A DNA stretch of 64,000 nucleotides from positions 3,881,740 through 3,945,739 of the forward strand of contig VFFE01009205.1 in NCBI GenBank assembly GCA_008921705.1, in the 5' to 3' direction. This stretch comes from Burhinus oedicnemus (Eukaryota; Chordata; Aves; Charadriiformes; Burhinidae). Under the pieces are notes generated by a model, which was not told the DNA's origin, made no database searches, and saw nothing but the letters and a program-made list of their open reading frames with translations. Position numbers and translations under genes: made by a program. Of this stretch, positions 38,770-51,200 are shown piece by piece. Numbering within the stretch: position 1 is the first letter of the stretch; the number at the start of each line of letters is the position of its first letter.

Positions 38770-39503
38770 ACCCCATGTGGTTTGACACTGTGTGAAAGAC
38801 CTGTGCTGCACTGCATGATAGAACACCAAACCTGCTTGCTTTTGATGCATGTAGCAAGGATTCGACATGTGGAATGAGCTGCCTTTGATACCTGGTCCTG
38901 GTCCTAGGGCTGGGATGCAATCTACACTCTCTCACCTGGTTTGCTTGGCTGGAGCAGGTTTTTGGCTGCTCTGTATGGGTATGGTCGCAGTGGTTACAGT
39001 GGCTCGTGTGAGGGCCCTGGCCCGTTCAGAGGTAGCACACACATACACCTTTGTTCAAGATGCAAGTGTTAAAAAAGCTGTTTTTTGAAACATTGAAGAG
39101 CCACAGACCAGGGTTACCTGGCAAAGCCAAGACTTTTCATCCTATGGGAAGATTTCAGCTGAGGTTTGTTTGTGTTTTCATTACTGAAACGTTCATGGCT
39201 TTTTTGCCTCTTTTCATCCTTCTTTGACCACAAATGACAGAGAACTTTGGATTCTCTTGATGTATGACAGTGCTAGAGACAACACTAAAATGTAATAAAC
39301 CACATAAAAGTAGAGACCTCCCCCACACTGATTTGGCATTTGACACTGAGCGAAACATTTACTAACAAACGTTTAGATTAGGCTTTTCCTTTAACTCATT
39401 TGTTTCTTTTGTTCTCACTTCCTAATTATAGACGAAATTTCCTTTCCTTTTCCCTTGCCGGGGAGCTGAGCGGCAGCCCTGTGGCCGCGGGGCAGGAAGG
39501 CAG

Positions 39504-39535
39504 CACCCCTGGGCGGGCGCACCCCTGGGCGGGCG
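39504..39535. repeat. Two perfect 16-base tandem units, G+C-rich
   Basis: CACCCCTGGGCGGGCG occurs twice head to tail within a small G+C-rich patch (39460-39570). The unit contains GGGCGGG, an Sp1-type GC box, so the duplication also doubles that word. It may be a minisatellite seed. Confidence 0.9.
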
Positions 39536-40949
39536 CCTTGGGGCTCCGCCGAGTCCCGGGAGGTGTGTCAGTTGTGTGCCAGCACCCGTCATTTCTCCAG
39601 CTATTAGCTTTTATTTCTTCAGTTTCATTTACTTTTATCACTTGTCCTGCATCTCTGGAAAACTGCCAGGAATTATTGTAGCCCTTTGTGAGACACTTAA
39701 TTGTTTTTCCTTTGGACCAAGGCAGAGGAACGAAGGGATGCCTCTTTCCCCCTCTTTGTTTTATCTTTTGCCTTCCAGCTCTCAGACCTCGGCAGTGTGC
39801 ATGCATGTGTCTCTGCATGCTTAGGCAATGATTTGCACAGCAGAACTTCGGGCACTCTGTAGATTGCAGCTGCAGCTCTGCATGGCAAAGTTGCTGCGAT
39901 AGGAAGCGGTGTCTAGCAGTAAGTCAGTACTGTGAAGAAACAGCTCTTGATGGAAGCCCCATAACTGGGGGTATTTAAAGCCAGACATGACCCTGCACTA
40001 AATGGTGTGTCCCAAAGAACAATCCTAGTTTTAAAATAAATCCCATCTTTAAAAAGTCCTCAGGCTTAAAAAAAAATAAAATTAAATTAAAGAAGAGCCC
40101 CAGAAAATTTCCTGGCACAAAGGCAGAAAGGCTTGCCTGCCCTGTATTGTGCTGGTAAGATTAAAAAGTTTTAACTATCCATATTTGATTCCACAGCTGA
40201 AAAAAATAAGAGGTTTGTCCCCTTCTTAATTTCTCTGGCCTATGTGTTGCACACTGTTACCCGTTTCCACGTCTCTCAGTGGAAATTGTAGTTAGGCATC
40301 AGCTTCACTTCCAGTGTGGCTCTGACCTTCTTGTGTTTTCAGTCCTGCATCGCTAACTGAAGTCCCCAAAGCAGTTTGCTGCTGCCATCGTAGCTGGGCT
40401 GGCACTCTGGTCCGGGGCTGGGGCTCTGCTGCACCCAGCTCCAAGCATAACCCCAGACTGGCAGTGGTGCCGTAAATCCCGGTCTGACTGAAGCAAGTGG
40501 AAATCTGCTCTTGACTTCAGTGAGGCCTGAGCTGAACATGGTACATGTAATCTGTTTTCAAATATTTGGCTTTAGGAGCGCGTTGTTCCTGTAACAGAGC
40601 TGTTTTGAACACAGCTCAGAAGGCATTTCTACTGACTGCAACTTTCAAGATGGATCTTTGGGGATTCGTTTTTCCAGCTTTGCCAAGTTTGCCGCATTCC
40701 TTGGACCACCAGGTCAGACAGGAACACTCCCAGTTCTTCATACGTCGCCTTTGAAATAGTAACTTTCTAGAGCATAAGCTGGCTTTTACAGAAAAACCAA
40801 GAGTCATTAACAACATTAACTTTAGTGGCAATTAGAATAACATATTCTTGACTGTTGGCCAGATTGTTTAGGTCATAGGGTAAAATATTCTTCTTGTGTA
40901 AAGCCCTGCAGGCCTTCCACTGTGCTACAGGGCAGGGGGGAAAGGTAAA

Positions 40950-40971
40950 AAAAAAAAAAGAAAAGAAAAAC
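40950..40971. repeat. A-rich low-complexity tract
   Basis: An A13 run followed by GAAAAGAAAAA. In the reverse reading it gives poly-phenylalanine in a chance frame. No attached retrocopy is recognised. Confidence 0.8.
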
Positions 40972-43900
40972 AAAAAGCCCCCAACCCTGTTTCCTGACAT
41001 TTTGGGTAGAGTGAGGTGAACTTTCAAGGCCGATCTCTCAAATTGTATCCTCTCTTACTCATGCAAGAAAATTGTTAAAGCCATCATTAGAGATGGCAGG
41101 TTCATTTAAAAATTACTAATAACATTTTTGTGAAATGCAGGGGCTTCCCCCCCCTACCCCCCTTAGAATTAATTAGCAATCATTTATCCTAAGATGTGGT
41201 GCCAGCAGCTTCCTTCTGCTGAAGTTTGGTCATACCCTTGTGCTGTTCACAAATGTCCCTGTGCTGGCTGGGAGCTGTGCGCTCGTGGTGCTGTGCTGCC
41301 TTTGCAGAGGCGTTCCCTGTACAAGTTCCTCACAGGTCAGTTATTTTTGTTATTTTTTTAGCAATCTAGGTAGAAATTAATTATCATTTAATTAAGTTCA
41401 CTCCTGTCCAGGGCCATCTTAAAAATTAGCTGTGTCAGTTAATACACATATCTGTGCTTGATGCTGTAAGGTAGCCACTGGTCTTTGGAGACTTCAGAAG
41501 GTTCTGTTGGCTCTGGCTGCCAAGAAGCCCCTTTGTGTGGCAGCGCACAGATGTGTCCCCTCGGAGCCAGGCCCAGCACCAAAATCACACCTGCTCCCGC
41601 TCCCCGTGCCAGCAGTGCCTTTGCCTCCCATGGTGACCCAAAACCCTTCGGCAGTGTACTCGTGCCTGCATGTGCCTGTCCTGCCTGGCTGCGCTGAGGC
41701 GGAATGCTCCTGCAGTTCTTGCCAGCGAGAAAATTGCAGGTTAAATTGGTGAACTACTACAGCAAAACTCCTCAGAAGTGAATTCCTGAGGAATGCTCGT
41801 GGCCTGCTGTCCTCGTCAGGGAAACTGAGCTCACCGCAGGAGCAGCTGGGCTGCGTTTGAAGATTTTCCTCGCTGGATGGACCACCCATTTCCAGCACTG
41901 CCCTGGCGCTTGCTGGCTGTTTCGCTCCCCCGGGCAAGGAACTAGCGTCTCCCTGGGGCCGCCCGCACCCTGCACACCCTGCTGGCAGCTTGTGGTTAAA
42001 ATAGTGGAGACAAAGGTCAAAAAACCAAGAAACACCCCAGATTTTTCTTGATGGTGTTTGGTTTCTACAAGGCAAGCACCAAGCATGCAGCTTGGCAGAG
42101 GAATCTGAAGACTATGTTATTCAAAGGACAGTAACACTGAGGCGTGGCAGACATATAAAATTCCTTCAACTTGCTGAAAACAGAAAAAAAATCTCATTTT
42201 AAAGCAATGTTGCATTTGCTAAATAATTTATGCAAGATTCACTGTTGTGTTATTTGACATACAACTCTGTCAAGCAACGACGCTTTTGAAAAGTTGCCTA
42301 GAGGATCAGATTTCCCATTCAACAGGGAATTAAAAAATGTTTCTGGAATTTTGCTTTGCAGTCGGGAATCTATTTTCTTATCTCACATTGTACAATTTAT
42401 TTTTCCTAAAGCAGTGTGCTAAATTATTTGTTATTGTTGGACTCGGTCAAACAGCTTTATCCCTGGTGCAGTCACGAAGTGTTGGAGTAAAACCAAGGAT
42501 GAATTTGTCACAGTGTACTCACCAGATCAGCTGGTCTTTAGGTTAACAGTCAAAAGACAATATTTCTGCTAAAAATATTAGTGAAGGTCCCTTAAACCTC
42601 CCCAAAGTTGCCTAAAAACTTTCTTCTTCAGGCTGTGGCAAAGTCAGTTCAGAAGTGCTTCCCTGAGGTCTTTGTCGGCAGACGGCATGGACGCAGGTGG
42701 CAGTTCTTTGGGTTAGATTTATATACTTGGACTATTTTTATAGGTTTCTGTCTTATAAAACCAGAGAGTTGACATTCTGATTTATTAACTATCAAGTCTG
42801 CAGGACATACAGGCTTAAAAAAGATTGAATAAGCTAAAATGTTTGTGATTGCAGTCTGGCATGAGAGTCTCTAAAAAGGTGGGCCAAATAAATATGACAG
42901 AATGGAAGTGATGATTTGAATACGTACGTTAAATTGTGTGTGAAGTAAAGCAAAGCTAGTGTAGTTTCAAATGTAACTTATTTGGTGAAGCAGTCATATA
43001 AAGAGAACCAGAATCATGTGTTTTTTCATTGCAACACATTTTTATTTAAGGAATACTCTATAAAGCATAAGGTTCAGCAAACAGCATTTTATTGAATGAA
43101 CATAATACAGATGATGACTTACAATATGGAGAGCTTAGTGTGTGATACTTTTTATAACCAAATCCTTAAATTCATTACCGCTGTTAAGACGAACATTATA
43201 TCTAGCCCTTAACGGAAATTTTGTAGTAGAAAGGTATGTATAATTTAACAGTAAAACAACCTGAAAATGTGCAGATCAGTTAATTGCTAAGAGGGATGCT
43301 GTGATACACCACAAGCAGGCATTGATTTTTAATATTTCCATTGCAATTCAACGGGTACGTCATGTTACGAGTGCTCCACGGAAAACTGCAGAGCATTTTA
43401 CACCAGTTGATTTACATTAACATGCGCAGTGCAGAAGATGGTATAAAATATGCTCTGGCTGGATAGTGGTAGCAGAGCCCTACTAACGTGTGTGTCTGAA
43501 TTGTAGTGCTTGTGGTAACCAGTTTTCACCTTTAATAAATTTTATTTTTCAGCTTTGTTTCATGTTCTCAGCATTGGTTGTCCTTAATCTTTCTGGCCAT
43601 GATCTCATTTTAGAAACAATTCATTTCTCTGTTCGCTGGCATTTCCTTAATGGCTTAAAATCCAAACGCATCCCAAACCAACAAGGTAGCATCTCCCTCC
43701 TGCCTGGCTTGAGCAGCTCCCAACTTTCAAGGTCAGCTGGCGTGTGGTGCAGCAGGATCTCTTCTGCTGGAAGGGCCTGCAGTTCCATTGCACTGTGCTG
43801 GAGGATTTCTCAAATGTTCCCATCTTACCAACAGGGTGTGTTCAGAGTGTGCGAGTGCTGGCGAAGGCAGGTGAAATGATGCAGGCGTAGCACCTGCGGC

Positions 43901-44689
43901 TGTATCACCCATGTTGGTGGGACATGCATGTGGAAGAGGCACAGGCATCTCTGTTTCAGCTGGTCACCAAAGCCCAGTCAGCGTGGCCAGCGTGACTAAT
44001 GGATGCTTTCCCTGCTGAGAGGGCAACAGGCACTTAGAAGGGCTTTATCACCTCTGCAGCCTCTCTGGAGAGCCCAAGTGAGGGCCGACCACAGTGCTGC
44101 ATCGAGCCATTGGGCATGACTGGCTTCAGGCATGTCTGGATGGCCACCATGGCCAAGGGGATGTCCCGGAGCCATGAGGACATGGCTGCAAGCCCATCCC
44201 TCATGACAGGCCACTGAGTGCATGCTGGGGGGACTGACCATGGCTGGCTGATCCTGCATCCCACCCCATTGCCAGCAGAGAGCCAGCCGCCCTGTGCACG
44301 GAGCTGCCAGGGTGCACGGCCGCTCTGCACAGGGGTGTTTCTGAAGCTGCCGGAGAGCTCAGTCTCCTTGTACACTAATGCGCATGAAAACCTGTGGGTT
44401 TTTCGGCAAAGGTGTTTGTACTAGCCCATGCTCCGGTCACAGATGAAGATAAAAAATATCCGAGAGACCTGAAGGTCAGATGCAATAGTGTTGACTTCTG
44501 GCTAGGTCAGCAGAACACAAGGCTCATCTGCCCAGCAAAGTGCCTCTCGTTAGTTCAGCAGGACCTGTCACATCCTGGGCTATACCTGTGCTTTGGGGGC
44601 CTTAAGCTACAGCATTTCTTTTCTTGTTGTTACTAATATTGGGGCTTGGAGGCGGCGGGGAGAGGAGAGCGTTGAGAATTAAAATTCAG

Positions 44690-44995
44690 CACATGCCTTT
44701 TCTTTGCGGGCTGTAATTAATCTTGCCAATTTTTAAAGCTTTGCGAATCTGGTTAAGTGATAAAACACTAACAACTTTATATGACAGAGAGTTAGAGGCT
44801 CCTGCTATACACCCACCAGAGAAGATTAGGAGAGAGTGTTTGCAGGATTCGCACTAAGCAGCAGAGAATACAGTTGAGAATTGTTGCACCGCATGATATA
44901 AAAACCACATTAATATAATGAAAGGTGTCGGGAATAATGTGAGAGCGGCTGTAATTAAATGTATCTTAATAAGTGCAACATCCTTCTTAAAGCTC
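44690..44995. promoter_or_regulatory. Candidate conserved noncoding block just upstream of the zinc-finger exon
   Basis: About 300 bases ending close to the exon at 45044. It holds GCTGTAATTAATCTTGCC, ACCACATTAATATAATG and GGCTGTAATTAAATG, with the GCTGTAATTAA word occurring twice (near 44710 and 44948). It has no repeat and no open frame. The intronic flank of an exon can be conserved for splicing or enhancer reasons. The duplicated homeodomain word is seen directly; function is inferred. Confidence 0.3.
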
Positions 44996-45006
44996 CTATT
45001 TTTCAG
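44980..45006 (+). other. ZNF423: Strong competing splice acceptor upstream of the zinc-finger exon
   Basis: CCTTCTTAAAGCTCCTATTTTTCAG ends at 45006, 37 bases before the acceptor used in the ZNF423 reading frame. Its pyrimidine tract is longer than that of the 45043 site. Using it would shift the frame (37 is not a multiple of 3) and bring a TGA at the AGAGAGAAATGA in the exon, so it would give a truncated or decay-targeted message. A branch point within CTCTCAAAC (45011-45019) would favour the downstream AG. Whether the upstream AG is ever used is not known. Confidence 0.4.
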
Positions 45007-45043
45007 ACCTCTCAAACTTAGAGGATGTTCTTGCTGTTGGCAG

Positions 45044-45244
45044 GTGGCCTGGGAGGAGAGCTGGAGAGCGAAGCAAAGGACAGCCAGGCCCTGGAAGAGA
45101 GGAACAGTGTGACAAGCCAGGAAGAGAGAAATGAGGAAGATGAAGACATGGAGGATGAGTCAATTTACACCTGCGATAACTGTCAGCAGGACTTCGATTC
45201 ACTGGCAGACCTGACTGAACACAGGGCACACAACTGTCCTGGAG
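45044..45244 (+). CDS. ZNF423: ZNF423 internal coding exon: acidic linker and first (degenerate) zinc finger
   Basis: A 201-base exon between the acceptor TTGGCAG and the donor GGAG/GTAATG, phase 1 at both ends. Joined to the 60-base exon it reads [20 protein letters not shown], then [20 protein letters not shown], then [20 protein letters not shown] and RAHNCPG. As I recall human ZNF423, the [10 protein letters not shown] to ESIYTC stretch differs by a single Glu/Asp swap, and the finger has only conservative changes. The finger is C-x2-C-x12-H (codons at 45172, 45181, 45220), then His at 45229 and Cys at 45235. That is H-x2-H or H-x4-C rather than the normal H-x3-5-H, so it is a degenerate first finger, as in the family. 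The factor acts in the nucleus with EBF and SMAD proteins in neural, olfactory and adipocyte development. The next, very large zinc-finger exon lies beyond the window. The close paralogue ZNF521 differs in this linker, so ZNF423 is preferred. Confidence 0.96.
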
Positions 45245-48200
45245 GTAATGTTAAACTAGCTTTACAGTTCTGACAGGTGGTTAGCTGGGTAATTGGACAT
45301 AGCAACAGCTTGAGGCCTCAAGTGAGATTAAAGAATTAATAATGTAATTTTACAGTTAATGTAATTTTATTGTGGTGCCTTGGGTAGCCTTTGTTCACTC
45401 CTTTAATAAAATTAAAATAAAAGCAACAGCTTTCCAATTGGAATCTAATTACGTTAGACAAAAATGTTGTGGGTTTTTTTTAATGCTAAAAGTTTCAGGC
45501 AGGGTATTTTTTCCTCTCTCTCCAAATGTAGGCAGATTAAAAAAGTTAAATGACTGAAGTGTACAAAACTCCCAGGAAGAAAGGCCTCTGAACCCCATAA
45601 AAGAACATGACGATTTCTGAGATTAAAATTCATAGTGTGAGTTTTGTAATCCCACCCTAAAAATACACCGTTCTCCCTAGGCTATTATTGCATCGCCTTT
45701 TGAATTTTATGGAAGTGAGGACGGCATTAGCCTACGCTGATCTTGATTTTACTTTCTGTAAAGTAAGAACAAGCTCAGAGCATTGGTGTGAACAATTGCA
45801 ACATATCTTGCTTTTGCACGGCTGCCTTTGCATGGCCGGCGGTAGCAGCAGGTATTCTGCAGAGCACGCTAAGCCGATTTACGGGGGTAGTAAAAAGCTT
45901 TGCAGATTTTACCAAAGATTAAATAAAATCTTAGGAGGGGGAGTGCAGAATATGTTCATATGTATCTAAATCAGAGGCTCTCATCCTTCACCTTCCTGGA
46001 ATTGAATATTCTGCCATCAGTTTTTCCTCTGCACTCGTCTAAAATATTTTTAGGCAGTTGCTATTATGGCAGACACATAAGATGAGGCTGGCAAGAGGGT
46101 GCAGCAGTGTCCCATCCTCTTTCCCCTGAGTGCATATTCCTCCCTGGCCACTTAATTTGTTTGGTAATTAGTCCATGTTTTCTGCTCTTCTTTTTGGGCA
46201 TAAGTAAAATGATGCTAATCCAAGAAAAAATACAGGAAACAGAGTACAGCAAGGGAGGGAGGGTCAGGCGGAGGCTTCGACTCGGTCTGAGTCCCACCCT
46301 GAGAGCACCCTCCTCTGTCTCGCTCTGGTCTGTGGAGATGAGGTCCCCCCGCTCTCGTTCCTGTCTGCTTGCTGGGAGGAAGGACAGAGGGATGTTGGGG
46401 CTTTTCCCAGCCTGCCTCCAGGGCTCCTTGCTCTATGCTCTTGTTTAAACCCTACATAGGCTGCAAACTTGAAAGCCTGTAAAATGGAAAGGCTGCTTCT
46501 TGCAGGGTCATTTCTGGGGCAGCCGACAACGATGGCTTTGGCCTGAGACTTGTGCAAATTACGTTAGTACTCTACTGCAGGGTAGTAAGGAAGAATATGC
46601 CATTGAGTAGAAAAATCCTTGTTTTCCAAACTGGAAGGCGAGGCGCACAGCCCATGTGGACCTTGGTCCTTTCCAAAGGAGCAGCTGCAAGGGACAAGTC
46701 ATTCCCAATGCCATCCCGCACAGGGAGTGGGACAGGCAGGATCGTGCCGGGGCAGGCGGGTGGGTGGGCATGCAGCCGCAGGGCATGTCTCCAGCAGCTC
46801 TCCCTGGGTGGCCTCTGTTCCATCGCTGCCCTGTCTCCTAAGTTGTGCTGGTACAGCCACTCACGGTGCTGGGGGTGACCCCCACCAAAAGAAAGGCTGG
46901 TTTTAGTCCAGGTGTCTGCTTGGGCCTGGTTCGCTGTGTGGTCCCCCGGAACGGCTGTAATGGCACAACTGGGGGAGCGGTGCAGGGCAGAGGGCAGCAG
47001 GCCCTGCTGGCGGGGACTCCAGAGGAGGAACATGAGGATATGATTGGTGACAAACAGCGCTATGAAAAGGAGCAATTTTTTTCCTGGGGCAAATATACAC
47101 TAAAATGTAGCAACCTAGAGATTCTGTTCCTATCAGTACAGTCAGTGTTTTCACACCTCAGTTTTTATTTATCCTCAACATAGTATTCTGTTAGTTGAGA
47201 CTAAGAAAAATAAATTATATTTTTTGGAACTTATCAAAATAATTTGTAAGTATTCCCATTGCTAATTTTTGATTGCAGGTAGCATAATTTCATCTTCTTT
47301 TACTGTCTTCACGTGTGCTGATGATTAACGAAGATACTTTGTCATAAAAAGGCACTATATAACCATCTGCATACACATGAAATAGGTGCTAATTATCTCC
47401 ATGTGCGGATATCCTTGTTCCAGAGCAAGAGTGTCTGTTTTCTATTTAGTTTAATCTAGTATCCTGAAGTGATTTAAAGTAAATAGGAAGATTGCATTCA
47501 TATATTCTGGAATGAGAATGTTTCCATGAAGACAATCTGGAATATTGCTTGATATTTACATATCTTACCTTATGGAAAAAAAACCCCAAACCTTTCACAT
47601 CCACCAGTTCATTTGATAGCCATGAGAATTTTTGATGAAAGCATGCAAAATGCACGTCTTTGTTCAGTTCATCTGAGAAGACTTGCACCACCTGGGTGAA
47701 AATATAAGACCACATTAGGAAGTGTGGTATTTCTAAAGATTTTACCCCACAAAATAAGCTATTCGACTGTGTCCTTAGTTACCCTGTACTCCTTTCGCCT
47801 GTAATGCCTGCCTGACACATCTGAGGTTGTAATGCAGTGCCTGACCTCTTGGCAAGCTAAGTTTTCATGTCTTAATCTGAAGCAGGGTTTTCACTCGTGT
47901 CTACATGGCGCCAGATCAATACAGGTAATATTTGTAGTGATAATATCACCAGGCTGATAATACAATGTAACTAATGACTTCCTTTGGGATACTGAAGTTA
48001 GGAAGGTATTGTAGCTCAGGAGTGTTGCAGGATTACAAGAGATCACTCCAAAGAATGGGATAAACCATCTATTTCACTGGAATCCCTTAGAAATTCATTA
48101 TGGAGTGCTGAAGTTATAATACAGTTTGAACGCAGCTGCTTTGACATGTGAGGAGGTAACAAACCAGCCATTTCCCCCCTTGCTTTTTCATGTATTTCAG

Positions 48201-51200
48201 ACTTGTTTCTTTGAGGACAAAACACCAGTGAAATCTAGACATCTCTGGTAGCATAAGTGCATGGCATTCCTTTTGATGTCAGTGTAGTAGAGACGTTCTC
48301 CTTCTGACAGAATTAGGTGCCTTTTATACCTTTTGCTCATGACTGATGTCTGTGATTGCAGGTTGTAGGTTTCCAGTGTCTACGGGGATCTGAAAAGGGT
48401 CTAAACGGGGGCAGCCTGTAGTGAAAGAACATCACATTTCCTTACCAGCTCATGTCTTCCCTTGTCTCCCAGCTTGCCCCCACAAATGAGCTCTCCTGCA
48501 GCAGTCCTGGAAATACTGCCTTAACTAGCAAGCATCTTGAAAAATACTCTGATAATAAATAAAACCCACCTAGTGTACACACTGGATGTGCTAAGCTTTT
48601 AAAATTAATTTAAAACTCACTGATATCCCATGTCCCTGTAAGTAGAGAAGACTAAGTAATTGCCATCGGCATCATGTGCAGTCCTTTTTATACGTTTTTT
48701 GCACACTGCTGTTACAGTGTAGGTGTTATAGCATGATGCTATGTTATAGCTTTAGTGACAAGAGTAAAGAGTTGCACGTGGATTTACAAATTACTGTGTC
48801 CTCCAGCCAGCACCAGAGGCTGCATACATCGAGCAACTATTCTATGATATATCATTGTCTGGTGGCTGATGCCAAGTTGTTGGTTGTCTGATGAAAAGTG
48901 GCTAAAAAGCCATGAGATTTGCCATTTTGCTTGTGTATTAATCCACCTATGTTAGCCTGGGTTTAGTTCCAGTATTTTATTGTGTTATTTTTGCTTCCTC
49001 CATTCGTATCACCCCATTCCTCCTATGGGTCAGAATATCTTCATGTAAACTTTTTTCTTCAGTTTCTCGACTGAAGGTAGAGTGTTTTAAAGCAAACTAG
49101 TGCATCAATGAAGTGGACAGAAGTAGGTTTTGGTGGGGTCTCTGAGCATTTCATGAGGTCCTCTTCTGTTGTTGATAACTTTACAGGTTGTCTGTTTCAA
49201 ACAGCAGCAGAGCTATATATGGATATTGCCAGCTTGGAAGCGGCTGATTTTTCTAAACTACTGTACGGTAGGAACTAGTTTATAATTAAAGTCTTGCAGT
49301 TGCTCCTTTTAAATGCCCTGTAACGTGTACACTAGGCTTACGTTTGAAATGAGGTATTATAACTGTTTCATGCTAGTGTATAATTTTGCATTTTCTTGTA
49401 TTTCACCTGCTACAAGAATTATAATTGCCATGCAACCGTGTATGCGGGATGCTTATCCAGAAAACCATACACGGCAGCTTGTCAACAAGTGATGTCTCGT
49501 GAACGTTTTTGTCAGGTGGTACTTTGTACTTCCCACTGACAAAGAGAGACTTCTTACATGTATTTCCAAAATTAGTCCTCTCCAAAATGGTAATCTTTTG
49601 TTGCACCTGATTGGCAAGTCAGAGATTTTCTGTCTTTTTGCTGCTGCTGTTGTTGCTTCTTTAAATTACTGAATTACTGATCATCCTCCACAAAAGAAAC
49701 TGAAATACAGTTGTGAAAAAGCAGTGTGGAAACTTAATTATACACCTAGTTTATACAGCTGTGTCTCTAATGACCTACTGGCCCTAATTACTGTGTTGTG
49801 GCTCAGTCTAAGTGCTCTTGTCCTTGCCAGAATTCTGCTCCTTTCTCTTAACCTGACTAGTGTTTCAAGCTAAAAAAAATAACAAGTTTCCTTTTTTTGT
49901 TCTTTTCTACATTGTCGTGCTGAAATGCAGTTTTCCTTCTTTCCAGAGGTCGTAGCAGTGTTTTAAAATTGGCACCAGAAAAGCTCAGTAATATCACAAA
50001 CTGTAAAAACATAGATTTTCCCTGGAGTCCTCAGTTCTCGCTGTCTAGATCTGAAAATGGGCACTGGGGCAGTGTTTTTATTGTCAATCACTTGGAGGGC
50101 TCCAACCGCAGGCTCCTGTCCTTAGCTTGTCCCAGGCGTCCCCTCTCCAGGTGCAGGGGCAGCAGGGCTCCCGAGGGCTCGGGCAGCCGCCTTGGCCACG
50201 GAGCCCAGCGCTTTGCATGTCTCCCTGTAGTCAGTATTTGTGCCTGTTGGTGCCAAGAGTGCCAAAACCCCAGATTATTGCAGGGGTATGCTTGGCTGGA
50301 TGGTCTGGCTCCCCTGACTGCTGTCACGCAGGTGACATTTGAGTCTACCTGGAGGTTCCCACCCAGGACTTCTGCCTACATATACCAGAAAATTAGCGTG
50401 CTGATAGGGTGCTGGGCTGCCTGGCTCTCTATGCAGGTGCTCAGTGAAATATGTATTTATCATGTAGAACATAAAGCATATTCATGTATCTGAATTTGGA
50501 TCTGAGGTCAAACAGAAGCACAGTTGCAAATTTAAAGCCAAACAAGGCATAGGGTAACCTTTGCCAATGCAGTGGTTTTGCAGCACATCTAGTGCAATGT
50601 GTTTCCTGAGCTGGCGCTTGCCGTGGGCCACCGAGAGCTCCGGCACTGCCCGGTGTGCTGGCTGCCAGCTCTGGCTCTGCACCCACGCAGGGTGCTTGGC
50701 ATGAGTGGGGGCTGCCTGCAAAGGTGCTTTTAGTGTAGCATTTAATGTATTGCATATGTTTGTGGAAGTTGTGCAAAGTGTTATGCTCCCTAACAGCGTT
50801 GCTTATCCGGCAGATCGAAGGGCCGTCCGGCAGGCGAAGGTAGGTGAGATCCCTGGGCTGCTCCGCTGCGGCTGGGACGTGGGGCCCCCGTGCTCAGCCC
50901 TATGGCACGGGGAGGCGTTAGCAGGGGCTAAGCCTCAGCAATTGTCTCTCTGGCTGTTTCTTGCATTCTGCAGGCGTGCCGGTGCCTGTAAGGGTTTGCG
51001 GGGGGGACGGGACACGTGAATTTTAAACAATGCTTGCTCGCCATAAACACCCAGCTCAGGATATGCTTTGTGGCCTCACAGAGGGTCTCCTGCAGCAGGG
51101 GCACGGCGGCGAGCACATCCCCAGCCGCGCAGGAGCTGACGTGAGGAGCCAGGCAGTGTGCTCGCCGATAAGAGCATGCCAGTGCGCCAGGCGCCGCCCC

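Larger units (their letters stand above)
17445..45043 (+). other. ZNF423: Complete ZNF423 intron between the two exons (27.6 kb)
   Basis: A GT-AG intron (GTAAAT at the 5' end, TTGGCAG at the 3' end) that joins two phase-1 exons. It contains the only well-defined mobile elements in the window: a minus-strand solo LTR at 22403-23081, CR1 fragments near 25.6-25.8 and 26.6 kb, and a MIR-like fragment near 25.9 kb. It also has several possible enhancers. G+C is low overall, with G+C-richer patches near 20.6, 22.2, 24.1-24.9, 35.4-35.7 and 39.5 kb. I recognise no nested gene on either strand, and open frames above 100 codons here lack family resemblance. Confidence 0.88.

Noticed and set aside
41494..42075. 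193-codon minus-strand open frame, the longest in the window
   Set aside because: The composition is that of translated G+C-rich intron (Ala, Gly, Ser, Pro), several other frames overlap it on both strands, and I recognise no family.
45044..45244. Possibility that the exon belongs to the paralogue ZNF521
   Set aside because: The linker [10 protein letters not shown] and the finger [10 protein letters not shown] fit ZNF423. ZNF521, as I recall it, has a different acidic linker and a HSCDSC-type first finger, and it lacks the VEEGE-SDF segment seen upstream.
46572..47075. 167-codon minus-strand open frame next to plus-strand frames of over 100 codons
   Set aside because: Frames are open on both strands at once, which reflects composition rather than coding. 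No motif recognised.
49969..50493. 174-codon plus-strand open frame
   Set aside because: No homology that I recognise and no zinc-finger motifs; it is not a ZNF423 exon. It lies in a G+C-rich patch.
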